From Yoonia litorea (GTDB lineage Bacteria > Pseudomonadota > Alphaproteobacteria > Rhodobacterales > Rhodobacteraceae), in the NCBI RefSeq assembly GCF_900114675.1, contig NZ_FOZM01000001.1, positions 1 through 64,000 of the forward strand: a stretch of 64,000 bases of DNA. The letters run 5' to 3'. Positions within the stretch are counted from its first letter, which is position 1, and each line of letters begins with the position of its first letter. Of this stretch, positions 27,169 through 36,364 are shown in pieces. The notes beneath the pieces were generated by a model. The model was not told the origin of the DNA and did not search any database. It saw nothing but the letters and a program-made list of their open reading frames with translations. Both the position numbers and the translations under genes were made by a program.

Positions 27169-27879
27169 ATGAGTGACTGGAAACCCAAACGATTTTGGAA
27201 AGAAGCGAGCGTTTCAGAAGAAAACGATGGCTATGGCGTGTTGCTTGATGGCCGCCCTGTACGGACGCCTGCCAAAGCAGCACTGTTGGTCCCCACCAAA
27301 GCGATGGCAGAAGCTATCGCATCAGAATGGGATGCGCAGGAAAAAGAGGTCGATCCCCGCACGATGCCTGTCACCAAGGGCGCGAATGCGGCCATCGACA
27401 AGGTGCGTCACCAGCGCGAGGAAGTGATTGCATTGCTGGCGGAGTATGGTGACAGCGATCTGCTTTGCTATCGCGCTGCTGGCCCTGATGCGCTCGTCAC
27501 CCGCCAAAAAGAAAACTGGGACCCAATGCTTGACTGGGCGGCCAACGCCTTGGGCGCGCGGCTTTTTGTCGGCGAAGGTGTCATGCATGTGCCGCAAACC
27601 GAGAAGGCGCTGCTGCGGTTGCGCGACGAGTTGGTCGATCTTGACGAATTTGCTTTGGCAGGCGCCCATGACCTGATCAGCATATCAGGATCGCTTGTTC
27701 TGGCTATCGCCGTAATGAAGGGCGCGATCAGCGAAGACGAAGCATGGCGACTGTCGCGGATTGATGAACACTGGCAGATTGAGCAGTGGGGCGAAGACGA
27801 AGAAGCGGCCGCCAGTGAGGAGGCCAAGCGTGTGGCTTTTTTCGATGCTGCCAGGTTCTTCCGGCTTTCCTTGCGTTAG
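27169..27879 (+). CDS. ATP12-family F1-ATPase assembly chaperone
   Basis: A 236-residue protein. WKPKRFWKEASV, GYGVLLDGRPVRTPAKAAL and the late SGSLVLAIAVMKGAIS match ATP12, which in mitochondria binds the F1 alpha subunit before assembly (established); bacterial copies are confined largely to alphaproteobacteria. Six bases separate it from the HAD gene, so it ends the crcB operon. Confidence 0.9.
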   Translation: MSDWKPKRFWKEASVSEENDGYGVLLDGRPVRTPAKAALLVPTKAMAEAIASEWDAQEKEVDPRTMPVTKGANAAIDKVRHQREEVIALLAEYGDSDLLCYRAAGPDALVTRQKENWDPMLDWAANALGARLFVGEGVMHVPQTEKALLRLRDELVDLDEFALAGAHDLISISGSLVLAIAVMKGAISEDEAWRLSRIDEHWQIEQWGEDEEAAASEEAKRVAFFDAARFFRLSLR

Positions 27880-28092
27880 TCTTGCTGCCGACGAAAAGGC
27901 CAACACACGCAAATTTGCCCAATTTTCCGTCAAATGGCGGTCGTTTTATGTGCCGCGCCCTTGACTCCCGAGGCGTTTAAACAAAGTCTTGGTGCACTGA
28001 GAGGGCGCGATCCTCTCATTCACTATACTGTCTATCGGGACGGGAAAAAAATTGATCGCCCCTTAGGGGTGACAACTCAGGAAGAGGTAAAA
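27880..28092. other. Gap upstream of aapJ
   Basis: 213 bases without a gene. TTGACT (27961) and TATACT (28024) occur but not at a consistent spacing, so I cannot assign the aapJ promoter. The leader ends with GAAGAGG, the aapJ ribosome site. Confidence 0.4.
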
Positions 28093-29112
28093 ATGAAAAA
28101 AACCGCATTTTACGGCGCACTCGCTGTTGCCGGTCTGGCTGCATCAACAGCCTCCGCTGCGACACTTGATGACGTCCGCGAACGTGGCGTGCTGAACTGT
28201 GGCGTGACAACCGGTCTGGTTGGCTTCGCGTCGCCAGACGCGAACGGCGTCTGGGATGGCTTCGACGTTGGCGTCTGCCGCGCTGTTGCTGCTGCTGTTC
28301 TGGGTGACCCAGAAGCAGTCGAGTTCGTTCCAACTACTGGTAAGACACGCTTCACCGCGCTGGCTTCCGGCGAAATCGACATGCTGGCACGTAACACCAC
28401 ATGGACATTCAGCCGTGACGTTGACCTGAAGTTCGAATTTGTCGGCATCAACTACTACGACGGTCAGGGCTTCATGGTCCCACGTGACCTCGGCGTATCG
28501 TCTGCAAAAGACCTCGATGGCGCAACTGTCTGCATTCAGACAGGCACAACAACAGAGCTGAACCTGGCCGACTACTTCCGCGCCAACAACATCAGCTACG
28601 AGCCAGTGCCGATCGAAACCAACGCTGAAGCACAGCAGCAGTACCTTGCCGGTGCTTGCGACGTTTACACAACTGACGCATCCGGTCTGGCTGCGACACG
28701 TGCATCCTTCGAAAACCCAGGCGACCACGTTCTGCTGCCTGAAATCGTATCCAAAGAGCCACTCGGCCCGCTGGTACGTCACGGCGACAACGACTGGGGC
28801 GACATTGTCCGCTGGACACTGAACGCGCTGATCGCAGCTGAAGAGCTGGGCGTGACATCTGCCAACATCGAAGAACTGGCAGCGGCACCAACTGGCAACC
28901 CAGAAGTAAACCGCCTGCTGGGCACAGAAGGTGAGCTGGGCGCAATGCTGGGTCTGGAAGCAGACTGGGCGAAGAACGCAATTGCTGCTGGTGGTAACTA
29001 CGGCGAACTGTTCGAAAAGAACATCGGCGAGAACACACCAATCGGTCTGGCGCGCGGTCTGAACGCGCAGTGGACAGACGGTGGTCTGCTCTACTCTCCA
29101 CCATTCCGTTAA
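28093..29112 (+). CDS. aapJ: General L-amino-acid ABC transporter, binding protein
   Basis: A 339-residue periplasmic protein with a signal peptide (MKKTAFYGALAVAGLAAST, cleaved after SAA near residue 22). The mature part begins TLDDVRERGVLNCGV, typical of AapJ/BztA binding proteins for glutamate, glutamine, aspartate and other L-amino acids. GAAGAGG precedes the ATG; upstream in-frame codons lack support. Codon use is strongly biased (CTG, GGC), consistent with high expression. A hairpin separates it from the permease genes. Confidence 0.95.
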   Translation: MKKTAFYGALAVAGLAASTASAATLDDVRERGVLNCGVTTGLVGFASPDANGVWDGFDVGVCRAVAAAVLGDPEAVEFVPTTGKTRFTALASGEIDMLARNTTWTFSRDVDLKFEFVGINYYDGQGFMVPRDLGVSSAKDLDGATVCIQTGTTTELNLADYFRANNISYEPVPIETNAEAQQQYLAGACDVYTTDASGLAATRASFENPGDHVLLPEIVSKEPLGPLVRHGDNDWGDIVRWTLNALIAAEELGVTSANIEELAAAPTGNPEVNRLLGTEGELGAMLGLEADWAKNAIAAGGNYGELFEKNIGENTPIGLARGLNAQWTDGGLLYSPPFR

Positions 29113-29129
29113 GGACAATTTGCAAGATC

Positions 29130-29160
29130 AAAGGGCGCGGTTACGACCGCGCCCTTTCAC
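29130..29160 (+). terminator. Hairpin/attenuator between aapJ and aapQ
   Basis: AAAGGGCGCGG pairs with CCGCGCCCTTT over a 6-nt loop. The T-run is short. Partial termination here would give more binding protein than permease, a common ABC-operon pattern. Confidence 0.65.
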
Positions 29161-29243
29161 CAAAGACGGCCAAAAAATTCTGACGCAAACACGCCGGATA
29201 ACCGGCATAGAAAAATAAGCGTCAAAAAGACGGGGAAACCATA

Positions 29244-30461
29244 ATGACGACGGTCACAGACCCACCACAGGGGTCGTTCCGCCTGTCGATGCTCATCAAC
29301 GACACGCGTTACCGATCTTACACCTTTCAATTTATTGCATTGGCTTTGCTCATCGCCTTCATGGCGTATCTGGGCATGAACCTTGTGCGCAACCTTGCTG
29401 CGGCTGGCCTGAACATCTCGTTCGGGTTTCTTGGCGAACCGGCAGGGTATGACATCAACCAGCGGCCAATTGAATATGACAGCCAGTCAACGCACTTTCG
29501 CGCCGCGGCCGTCGGTATCCTCAATACGCTGATCGTCGCGTTTCTGGCTTGCGTGACTGCGACGATCTTTGGCGTGATCGCCGGTGTTTTGCGTCTTTCC
29601 AACAACTGGGTCATCCGCAAACTGATGTCCTTTTATGTTGAGATCTTCCGGAACATCCCTGTTCTGATCTGGATCATCATCATTTTCTCGATCATGACGG
29701 TCAGCATGCCTGCGCCGCGCGCGTTCCGGGGTGAAAACCCTGACTCGTCGATGCTCTTTGACATGTTCGCCTTCACCAACCGCGGGGTTTATACGCCCAA
29801 GCCGGTGCTTGATGGTGCAGCCGGGTGGATTGTGATTGCGGTCTTTATCGCATCTGTGATCGGGATCTTTGCCTACCGCCGCTATGCGACGAAGAAGCTT
29901 TATGCCACGGGCCAGCTTCTGCCAACATTCTGGCCATCGATTGCAATGTTCTTCGTGCCGACAATTCTTGTCTATTTCATTCTAGGACGTCCTATCACGC
30001 TCGATTACCCATCCTTGCAGGGGTTCAACTTCCAAGGTGGCATCCAGCTCAGGGGGTCGCTGATCGCGCTGTGGTTTGCGTTGGCGATCTATACGGGCGC
30101 ATTTATCGCGGAAAACGTGCGCGCCGGTATTCAGGCGATCTCGAAGGGGCAGACAGAGGCGGCAGCGTCATTGGGTCTGCGTCCCGGACGGATCATGAAT
30201 CTGGTGATCCTGCCACAGGCATTGCGGGTGATCATCCCGCCGCTGATTTCGCAGTATCTCAACATCACCAAGAACAGCTCTCTGGCGATTGCGGTAGGTT
30301 ACATGGACGTCACCGCGACGCTGGGTGGCATCACGCTGAACCAGACAGGTCGCGCGATTGAGGCGATCCTGCTCTTGATGTTGTTCTACCTGACAATCTC
30401 GCTGCTGATTTCGGCGGTGATGAACGTCTACAACAACTCTGTAAAGCTGAAGGAGCGCTGA
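29244..30461 (+). CDS. aapQ: General L-amino-acid ABC transporter, permease AapQ/BztB
   Basis: A 405-residue inner-membrane permease. The long N-terminal half is typical of AapQ; the C-terminal part has the EAA loop region GQTEAAASLGLRPGRIMNLVILPQALRVIIPP where the ATPase docks. GGGGAAACCATA precedes the ATG. One base separates it from aapM. Confidence 0.93.
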   Translation: MTTVTDPPQGSFRLSMLINDTRYRSYTFQFIALALLIAFMAYLGMNLVRNLAAAGLNISFGFLGEPAGYDINQRPIEYDSQSTHFRAAAVGILNTLIVAFLACVTATIFGVIAGVLRLSNNWVIRKLMSFYVEIFRNIPVLIWIIIIFSIMTVSMPAPRAFRGENPDSSMLFDMFAFTNRGVYTPKPVLDGAAGWIVIAVFIASVIGIFAYRRYATKKLYATGQLLPTFWPSIAMFFVPTILVYFILGRPITLDYPSLQGFNFQGGIQLRGSLIALWFALAIYTGAFIAENVRAGIQAISKGQTEAAASLGLRPGRIMNLVILPQALRVIIPPLISQYLNITKNSSLAIAVGYMDVTATLGGITLNQTGRAIEAILLLMLFYLTISLLISAVMNVYNNSVKLKER

Positions 30462-30462
30462 T

Positions 30463-31761
30463 ATGTCAGATACACATGCACATTCGGTCGCTTTCGTCCG
30501 TACAGAAACCCTTCCACAACTGCCGCCTCCGGTCGGTGAGCGGGGCGCCGTCAAATGGATGCGGGAGAACCTTTTCTCCACCATTCCAAACGGCATCCTG
30601 ACCCTTGTTGCGCTCTATGTGATTTACCGTTTTGCGGCCTTCGCGCTGCCATGGATCGCAAACGGCATCTGGAACACTGACTCTCTTGCGGAATGTCGCG
30701 AGGTTCTGGACGGGACAACAGGCGCTTGCTTCTCGGTGATTTCTGAACGCTGGAACCAGCTCTTGTTCGGGTTCAGCTATCCATCAGAGCTTTACTGGCG
30801 GCCGGCACTGGCGTTCGTGCTGCTGTTCTTTGCAGCAGCACCGGTGATGTTCTTTGACTTGCCCCGCAAGTTGCTGATCTTCACAGCGCTCTATCCCTTC
30901 ATCGCCTTCTGGCTGATCTGGGGTGGGACAATCCTCACGCCGCTGTTTGCGCTTGTGGGCATTGTTGTCGGTTATCTGGTCTACAGCCGTTATGTCCGGG
31001 ACAGCTTTGCGATGGGCTTCTTCGGAGGCGTCCTGGCAGCACTGATCTTCTGGTGGCTCAGTGGCTATGTCACGGCAGCGCTGGCACCCGAAGAGCCGTT
31101 CCTTGAGGCTGTACAGTCGCGCGACATGGGGGGCTTTATGCTCAACATGATCCTTGGCGTGGTCTGTGTGTCACTGTCCTTGCCGCTGGGTATCGTGCTG
31201 GCGCTGGGCCGTCAGTCGTCCATGCCGATCATCAAGTGGATCTGTGTGATCTTCATCGAGTTTATCCGTGGCGTGCCGCTGATCACTTTGCTCTTCGTTG
31301 CGAACGTGGTTCTGGCCTACTTCCTGCCACCGGGGACAACCTTTGACCTGATCCTGCGCGTGATCATCATGATCACCATGTTCAGCTCGGCCTATATCGC
31401 CGAGGTGATCCGTGGTGGTCTGGCCGCTTTGCCCAAGGGCCAGTACGAGGCTGCTGACAGCCTTGGTCTGGACTACGCACAGGCAATGCGTCTGATCATT
31501 CTTCCGCAGGCACTGAAGATCTCGATCCCGGGCATCGTGAACGTGGCGGTGGGGCTGTTCAAAGACACCACACTCGTCTCGGTTATCTCGATGTTCGATC
31601 TGGTCGGCATGATCCGCGGTCCAATCCTGTCGTCAACCGACTGGAACGGGGTTTACTGGGAGCTGTTCATGGCAGCGTCCGTACTGTTCTTCGTCGTTTG
31701 CTACGGCATCTCACAATACTCACAATGGTTGGAGCGTCGTCTCGCAACCGACCACCGCTAA
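30463..31761 (+). CDS. aapM: General L-amino-acid ABC transporter, permease AapM/BztC
   Basis: A 432-residue permease with extra N-terminal membrane spans compared with simple His/Glu permeases, and the EAA region GQYEAADSLGLDYAQAMRLIILPQALKISIP. It forms the channel with AapQ. AAGGAGCGCTGAT precedes the ATG. The neighbouring order aapJ-Q-M-P is the standard one. Confidence 0.93.
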   Translation: MSDTHAHSVAFVRTETLPQLPPPVGERGAVKWMRENLFSTIPNGILTLVALYVIYRFAAFALPWIANGIWNTDSLAECREVLDGTTGACFSVISERWNQLLFGFSYPSELYWRPALAFVLLFFAAAPVMFFDLPRKLLIFTALYPFIAFWLIWGGTILTPLFALVGIVVGYLVYSRYVRDSFAMGFFGGVLAALIFWWLSGYVTAALAPEEPFLEAVQSRDMGGFMLNMILGVVCVSLSLPLGIVLALGRQSSMPIIKWICVIFIEFIRGVPLITLLFVANVVLAYFLPPGTTFDLILRVIIMITMFSSAYIAEVIRGGLAALPKGQYEAADSLGLDYAQAMRLIILPQALKISIPGIVNVAVGLFKDTTLVSVISMFDLVGMIRGPILSSTDWNGVYWELFMAASVLFFVVCYGISQYSQWLERRLATDHR

Positions 31762-31776
31762 GGGGAGGCTAATCTT

Positions 31777-32574
31777 ATGGCCGAAACACAACCATCCATG
31801 GACACGAATGTGGATACATCACAGATGCAGGTCTCAGACGAGGTCGCCATCACAATTGAAGGTATGAACAAGTGGTACGGTGCGTTCCACGTTCTTCGTG
31901 ATATCAACCTGACAGTGAACCGGGGCGAGCGGATCGTTATCTGTGGTCCGTCCGGTTCGGGCAAGTCCACGCTCATCCGCTGCATTAACGCATTGGAAGA
32001 GCATCAGCAGGGCAAGATCACCGTGGACGGCACATTGCTGTCCTCGGACCTCAAGAATATCGACAAGATCCGCTCGGAGGTTGGCATGTGCTTCCAGCAC
32101 TTCAACCTCTTCCCGCATCTGACGATCCTTGAGAACTGTACGCTTGCGCCGATCTGGGTGCGCAAGACGCCCAAGAAGGAAGCTGAAGAAACAGCGATGC
32201 ATTTCCTTGAGAAGGTGAAAATCCCTGATCAGGCGAACAAGTATCCCGGTCAGCTTTCGGGTGGTCAGCAGCAGCGTGTGGCGATTGCCCGTTCGCTGTG
32301 CATGCGTCCGCGCATCATGCTGTTCGACGAGCCGACATCGGCACTCGACCCCGAGATGATCAAAGAGGTGCTGGACACTATGATCGAGCTCGCGGAAGAG
32401 GGGATGACCATGCTGTGCGTGACCCACGAGATGGGCTTTGCCCGTCAGGTCGCCAACCGCGTGATCTTTATGGACCAAGGCCAGATTGTTGAGCAGAACG
32501 AGCCAGAAGAGTTCTTCAACAATCCAAAGTCTGAGCGCACACAGTTGTTCTTGAGCCAGATCCTCGGACACTAA
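31777..32574 (+). CDS. aapP: General L-amino-acid ABC transporter, ATP-binding AapP/BztD
   Basis: A 265-residue ATPase: Walker [10 protein letters not shown] at residues 57-65, signature [15 protein letters not shown], Walker [15 protein letters not shown], and the switch histidine in [10 protein letters not shown]. About 20 extra residues precede the usual start (MNKWYG follows); GGGGAGG before the ATG at 31777 supports the long form. Confidence 0.95.
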   Translation: MAETQPSMDTNVDTSQMQVSDEVAITIEGMNKWYGAFHVLRDINLTVNRGERIVICGPSGSGKSTLIRCINALEEHQQGKITVDGTLLSSDLKNIDKIRSEVGMCFQHFNLFPHLTILENCTLAPIWVRKTPKKEAEETAMHFLEKVKIPDQANKYPGQLSGGQQQRVAIARSLCMRPRIMLFDEPTSALDPEMIKEVLDTMIELAEEGMTMLCVTHEMGFARQVANRVIFMDQGQIVEQNEPEEFFNNPKSERTQLFLSQILGH

Positions 32575-32592
32575 GCGCCGCAACAAGTTAAG

Positions 32593-32634
32593 AATGTCCG
32601 GGAGAGCTGATTGCTTTCCCGGGCATTTCTTTTT
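32593..32634 (+). terminator. Terminator after aapP
   Basis: AATGTCCGGGA pairs with TCCCGGGCATT (one G-U pair) and is followed by TCTTTTTC. It ends the aap operon. Confidence 0.85.
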
Positions 32635-32640
32635 CAGTCG

Positions 32641-32862
32641 CTAGGCTGCACGTTTCAGCCGTGGTTTGTCCTTGATCGGGATTTGGCGCAAATGCCCCTC
32701 TGTATGATAGACACTTTCCATCACTGCCCTGAGGTCCGGAATTGTGACTTCATCGGTATGCTGCGGACGCGCCGTTTGTTTGAATATTCTGGGGCCAAAC
32801 TTGGTAACAAACGACTTGATAACCGGAGACCCTCTTAAGTTTTGAAGGTATTTCTTCATCAT
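32641..32862 (-). CDS. Small basic hypothetical protein
   Basis: A 73-residue protein beginning MMKKYLQNLRGSPVIKSF. It is rich in Lys and Arg, especially at both ends, and has no membrane segment or cysteine. CGGAGAAAA lies directly before the double ATG, which supports it as a real gene. I do not recognise a family. It is alone between the aap terminator and the SixA gene. Confidence 0.6.
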   Translation of the reverse strand: MMKKYLQNLRGSPVIKSFVTKFGPRIFKQTARPQHTDEVTIPDLRAVMESVYHTEGHLRQIPIKDKPRLKRAA

Positions 32863-32973
32863 TTTTCTCCGAGTACACAGCGATGATTGCAAAGATCATC
32901 TGACCCGAAAAGAGCCTCTTGGCATGACGTGGCGTGACCCTTCGGGAGAGACGCCGGTCCAGCTAGCACAGCC

Positions 32974-33474
32974 TTAACCCTCGCGGTCGAAACCGATCAG
33001 ATCCCTTGGCACAATGAAGTCGACGCAGGTCCCATCTTTTGCGTCTGGCGTTGCCATATCAACGATAGTCGTCGCGCACGTCGGATAGTCGTGGAATCTG
33101 GGATGCGATGGCGGTTCTGTGACGATACGGTTGGCGAGCATACCGATCCCGGGATTATGTCCAATCACTGCGACGACATCATGCTTTTCTTTGCGGACCA
33201 GATCAGTGATCGTGTCAGGGGCTGCGTGGTAGAGCCTGCGTGACAGGCGGAGTTTCGGACGCGTGTCGAAGTAAGGCATAATCAGTTCGGCGGTTTCTTG
33301 CGTCCTTGCGGCGTCGCTGCAATGGATAATCGCTGGCACATAGTCGTTGTCGGCCAACCATGCGCCGATTGCTCTGGCTGAGGCGCGGCCTCTTTTGTTG
33401 AGGACCCTTGCGTGATCGTTTGCAAACGGATCGCTCCAGCTCGACTTTGCGTGTCGGATGAGAATGAGCCTCAT
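32974..33474 (-). CDS. SixA-type histidine phosphatase
   Basis: A 166-residue protein starting MRLILIRHAKSSWSD: the RHG-type motif has Ala in place of Gly (RHA), as in SixA. AVIGHNPGIGMLANRI supplies the second catalytic histidine. SixA removes phosphate from phospho-histidine domains such as the phosphorelay protein ArcB in E. coli; related proteins act on small molecules. Its ATG overlaps the stop of the ferredoxin-like gene (ATGA). Confidence 0.85.
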   Translation of the reverse strand: MRLILIRHAKSSWSDPFANDHARVLNKRGRASARAIGAWLADNDYVPAIIHCSDAARTQETAELIMPYFDTRPKLRLSRRLYHAAPDTITDLVRKEKHDVVAVIGHNPGIGMLANRIVTEPPSHPRFHDYPTCATTIVDMATPDAKDGTCVDFIVPRDLIGFDREG

Positions 33475-34073
33475 AGGAATGCCTCCATATGAAATGCGGA
33501 TTGCGCCGCCAGACGCTTGCCGGCACCAACCGGACATGCACGTCGTGCAAGGCATCCATTGATGCGACAGTCGCGGCCCTCGGACGACCGGACATAGGCC
33601 TTGCAGGCGTCCACATCGTAGCCGTCAGCAAACGCGTCAACGGGGCAGGCGGTTTTGCAGGGGGCATGGCACTGCTGGCACGGTTGCGTAGTTTCACCCG
33701 CGCTGACCGGTTGGTTCCAGCGTAGCGCGCCGCGAAAAGAGGCGAAGAGACCGGCGTCATCGTGGACGAGAAACCCTATCGGGGAGGGCCAGAAGCGGCC
33801 AGACGCCACGGCCCAGCTGTAAAAAGGTGCGTAGGGTGGTCCACCGAATGGAAACAACGGCTCCGCGCCGAGCGTTTCAGCCAGATCACCGATGACCCGC
33901 AGCGACCAGCGATCCATCGGGTCAGGGGCACCGTCCTGATATTCGGTGCTTTGCGTAAATATCGCCCAGAACGCTGGTTCGTCTGGTCCAAGAAGCGTGA
34001 TCGTATTCTGATCTTCGGACAGCTCGCCCAGCACGCGCAGACCGAGAGGGTCGAGCAGGCTGGAAAGCGTCAT
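33471..34073 (-). CDS. 4Fe-4S ferredoxin-like protein
   Basis: A 200-residue protein. The C-terminal third has two clusters of cysteines: CQQCHAPCKTACPVDAF, a classical 4Fe-4S motif, and a second set in CRINGCLARRACP. The N-terminal two thirds are aromatic-rich without a recognised catalytic motif. The arrangement is like the iron-sulfur module of QueG-type proteins, but the B12 domain is missing. Start at 34073 (GGGACAT upstream); 34082 is also possible. It is between argB and sixA. Confidence 0.65.
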   Translation of the reverse strand: MTLSSLLDPLGLRVLGELSEDQNTITLLGPDEPAFWAIFTQSTEYQDGAPDPMDRWSLRVIGDLAETLGAEPLFPFGGPPYAPFYSWAVASGRFWPSPIGFLVHDDAGLFASFRGALRWNQPVSAGETTQPCQQCHAPCKTACPVDAFADGYDVDACKAYVRSSEGRDCRINGCLARRACPVGAGKRLAAQSAFHMEAFL

Positions 34074-34087
34074 ATGTCCCATCAACG

Positions 34088-34960
34088 TCAGCGCGGGCGG
34101 CGGATCAACGAGCCAGCACCATGATCGGTGAAGAGCTCCAGAAGGCATGCATTCGGCGCACGTCCGTCCAGAATGACAACCGCTCTCACGCCTTCGTTCA
34201 TCGCAGCGAGAGCAGTTTCGGTTTTGGGGATCATCCCGCCTCCGATTGTGCCATCTGCGATCAAATCGGGGATGATGGCAGGGTCGATTTCAGTCAGCAC
34301 GCTCCCGGCCTTGTCTTTTACCCCGGCAACATCCGTCAACAGAAGAAGGCGGTCGGCACGCAGGGCCCCTGCGATTGCGCCAGCAGCTGTGTCTCCGTTG
34401 ATGTTGTATGTTTCGCCATCGCGGCCCATCCCAAGCGGTGCAATCACCGGGATTGCGTGGGCGGTATGCAAATCGCGAATAATCGTCGGGTCGACGGCAA
34501 CAGGTGTGCCGACAAAACCAAGGTCGGGATTGGTTTGCTCGCAAATCATCAGGTGGGCGTCCTTGCCCGAGAGCCCGACAGCTTTGCCACCCTCATCACT
34601 GATGGCCTGGACCAAGCGGTTGTTGACTTGGCCGGAAAGCACCATCTCGACGACGTCCATGGTCGCTTGGTCCGTCACGCGCTTGCCATTGACGAACTCA
34701 GACTTGATTGCGAGCTTCGCCAGCATTTCGTTGATCATAGGTCCACCACCGTGGACGACGACCGGATTGAGACCGACTTGACGCATCAGCACGACGTCTC
34801 GTGCGAAACTGTGCATCGCCTCATCGCTGCCCATGGCATGCCCGCCAAGTTTGATAACGACTGTCGCACCGGCATAGCGCTGCATATATGGCAACGCCTG
34901 GCTGAGGGTCTGGGCCGTCGCTATCCAGTCACGATTCATATCGTCATCTCTTTTCTTCAT
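34088..34960 (-). CDS. argB: Acetylglutamate kinase
   Basis: A 290-residue enzyme that phosphorylates N-acetylglutamate in arginine synthesis. [11 protein letters not shown] near residue 36, [12 protein letters not shown] near 70, and [20 protein letters not shown] fit ArgB. The start at 34960 overlaps engB (ATGA); an internal ATG at 34939 ([10 protein letters not shown]) is an alternative. Roughly the usual ArgB length (about 285-300). Confidence 0.95.
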   Translation of the reverse strand: MKKRDDDMNRDWIATAQTLSQALPYMQRYAGATVVIKLGGHAMGSDEAMHSFARDVVLMRQVGLNPVVVHGGGPMINEMLAKLAIKSEFVNGKRVTDQATMDVVEMVLSGQVNNRLVQAISDEGGKAVGLSGKDAHLMICEQTNPDLGFVGTPVAVDPTIIRDLHTAHAIPVIAPLGMGRDGETYNINGDTAAGAIAGALRADRLLLLTDVAGVKDKAGSVLTEIDPAIIPDLIADGTIGGGMIPKTETALAAMNEGVRAVVILDGRAPNACLLELFTDHGAGSLIRRPR

Positions 34961-35604
34961 TCTATACCCGCAATGATGGCACGCAGCGTGGCGATACCAT
35001 CGCCTTTCTCAGATGAGGTCAGCAAGATCTCAGGATAGGCGGCGGGGTGCTTTGCCAGTGCCGCGCGGGTTTTGTCCAGAGAGACCTTGAGAGCCTCGCC
35101 TTTGAGCTTGTCCGTCTTGGTCATCACGACCTGAAACGTCACAGCCGCGGAGTCGAGCAGCGACATGATTTCCTCGTCAACGGCCTTTGCGCCATGTCGC
35201 GCGTCGATCAACACAAAGACCCGCCGCAAGGTCTGGCGGCCTTGCAGATATTGCTTGAGCAACCTTTGCCATTTTTCAACCACAGCAACAGGCGCATTGG
35301 CAAAGCCATAACCGGGCAAGTCGACAACGTAGATATCACGCGCGGTGAAGAAGTTGATTTCCTGCGTCCGGCCAGGCGTGTTGGAGGCACGTGCAAGGCC
35401 CTTGCGCCCCGTCAAAGCGTTGATCAGTGACGACTTGCCAACGTTCGAGCGCCCCGCAAAGCAGACCTCAACACGGTCTGCGGGTGGCAGGCCGCTCATG
35501 GCGACAACACCTTTCAGGAACTCGGTTTCGCCCGCAAAAAGCAGACGGCCCTTTTCAAGGCTTGCCTCGTCCGGCGTTTCCACCTCGGGAAAGCGCATCT
35601 CCAT
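34957..35604 (-). CDS. engB: Ribosome biogenesis GTPase EngB/YihA
   Basis: A 215-residue TRAFAC GTPase: G1 [10 protein letters not shown]3 DLPGYG, and G4 TKTDK. It assists late 50S assembly. It overlaps argB by 4 bases and follows the MOSC gene by 3 bases. GGTAGAGG-like sequence upstream is weak; start could be either of two nearby Met codons (MEM). Confidence 0.95.
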   Translation of the reverse strand: MEMRFPEVETPDEASLEKGRLLFAGETEFLKGVVAMSGLPPADRVEVCFAGRSNVGKSSLINALTGRKGLARASNTPGRTQEINFFTARDIYVVDLPGYGFANAPVAVVEKWQRLLKQYLQGRQTLRRVFVLIDARHGAKAVDEEIMSLLDSAAVTFQVVMTKTDKLKGEALKVSLDKTRAALAKHPAAYPEILLTSSEKGDGIATLRAIIAGIE

Positions 35605-35607
35605 GTG

Positions 35608-36363
35608 TCAGAGCACCTCTGCCGTATCGTTCATGGCGATCTTACCGGTCTTCGCGACCACGGCATAGACGCCAAAATTCTGGTTGTCCCAGCCGCTGCG
35701 CAAGGCCCCCAATGTGTCTGCGTCGCGCTGCCCTGTGTGCGGATTGGCTGTTGTGTGCATGCAGCGTTGGATCGGCTCAGTGACCGAGAGTTCGGCCTCG
35801 CCAATGCGGATGGTTTTGCCGATCCAGTCAAACTCATCCCATGCGGACAGGTCATCGAGCCAGATATTCCCGCGCCATCGCTCCTGTTCAAGCGGTTGTC
35901 CGACTTGCGCGGCCACGGCCGTATGTGAGGCGGTGTTCATGATCGATATCGTCGGTTCAGGCGTATCCGTTATGCCGCGCCCTGCGACCTTGTAGATGCC
36001 CTTTGGCTGGCGCTTGTCGGCAGGGCAAAGCGGCAGAACCCACATCAGAAATCCTGGCCAGTCATCTGGGTTGTCGGGCTGAAAGACGTGGCTGACAAGG
36101 TCTGCGTGGGTGAGGGTCACTGTTCCTGTACCCTCGTCCAGCTCTGCCCAGATACCGGCAAGCCCGGGCGTGGCTGCCCCGATCATGAAGTTCCGGCAAA
36201 TGGCCCAGGCGGGGTTATCGTGATCGACTTGGGCAGCGTCATGCATGACTGCCCAATGCCGGTCCCACGGCATTGTTTGGCCTGTGGTCAGCGTGACCTC
36301 GGACAATGCCTCGCGACCGTGGCTCTTGATGGGATGCCGCCACAATGCGGCGACACGCGCCAT
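35608..36363 (-). CDS. MOSC-domain protein (N-terminal beta barrel type)
   Basis: A 251-residue protein starting MARVAALWRHPIKSHGRE, the MOSC N-terminal barrel, with the MOSC core RWRGNIWLDDLSAWDEFDW and RCMHTTANPHTGQRD near the end. The usual sulfur-carrier cysteine in MOSC is represented by the Cys of RCMHTT. MOSC proteins relate to molybdenum-cofactor sulfuration and N-hydroxylated-compound reduction (mARC/YiiM). The ATG lies one base after the yidC stop. Confidence 0.8.
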   Translation of the reverse strand: MARVAALWRHPIKSHGREALSEVTLTTGQTMPWDRHWAVMHDAAQVDHDNPAWAICRNFMIGAATPGLAGIWAELDEGTGTVTLTHADLVSHVFQPDNPDDWPGFLMWVLPLCPADKRQPKGIYKVAGRGITDTPEPTISIMNTASHTAVAAQVGQPLEQERWRGNIWLDDLSAWDEFDWIGKTIRIGEAELSVTEPIQRCMHTTANPHTGQRDADTLGALRSGWDNQNFGVYAVVAKTGKIAMNDTAEVL

Positions 36364-36364
36364 G

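Noticed and set aside
28144..29118. Minus-strand frame opposite aapJ
   Set aside because: Cys/Val-rich shadow produced by biased codons of a highly expressed gene.
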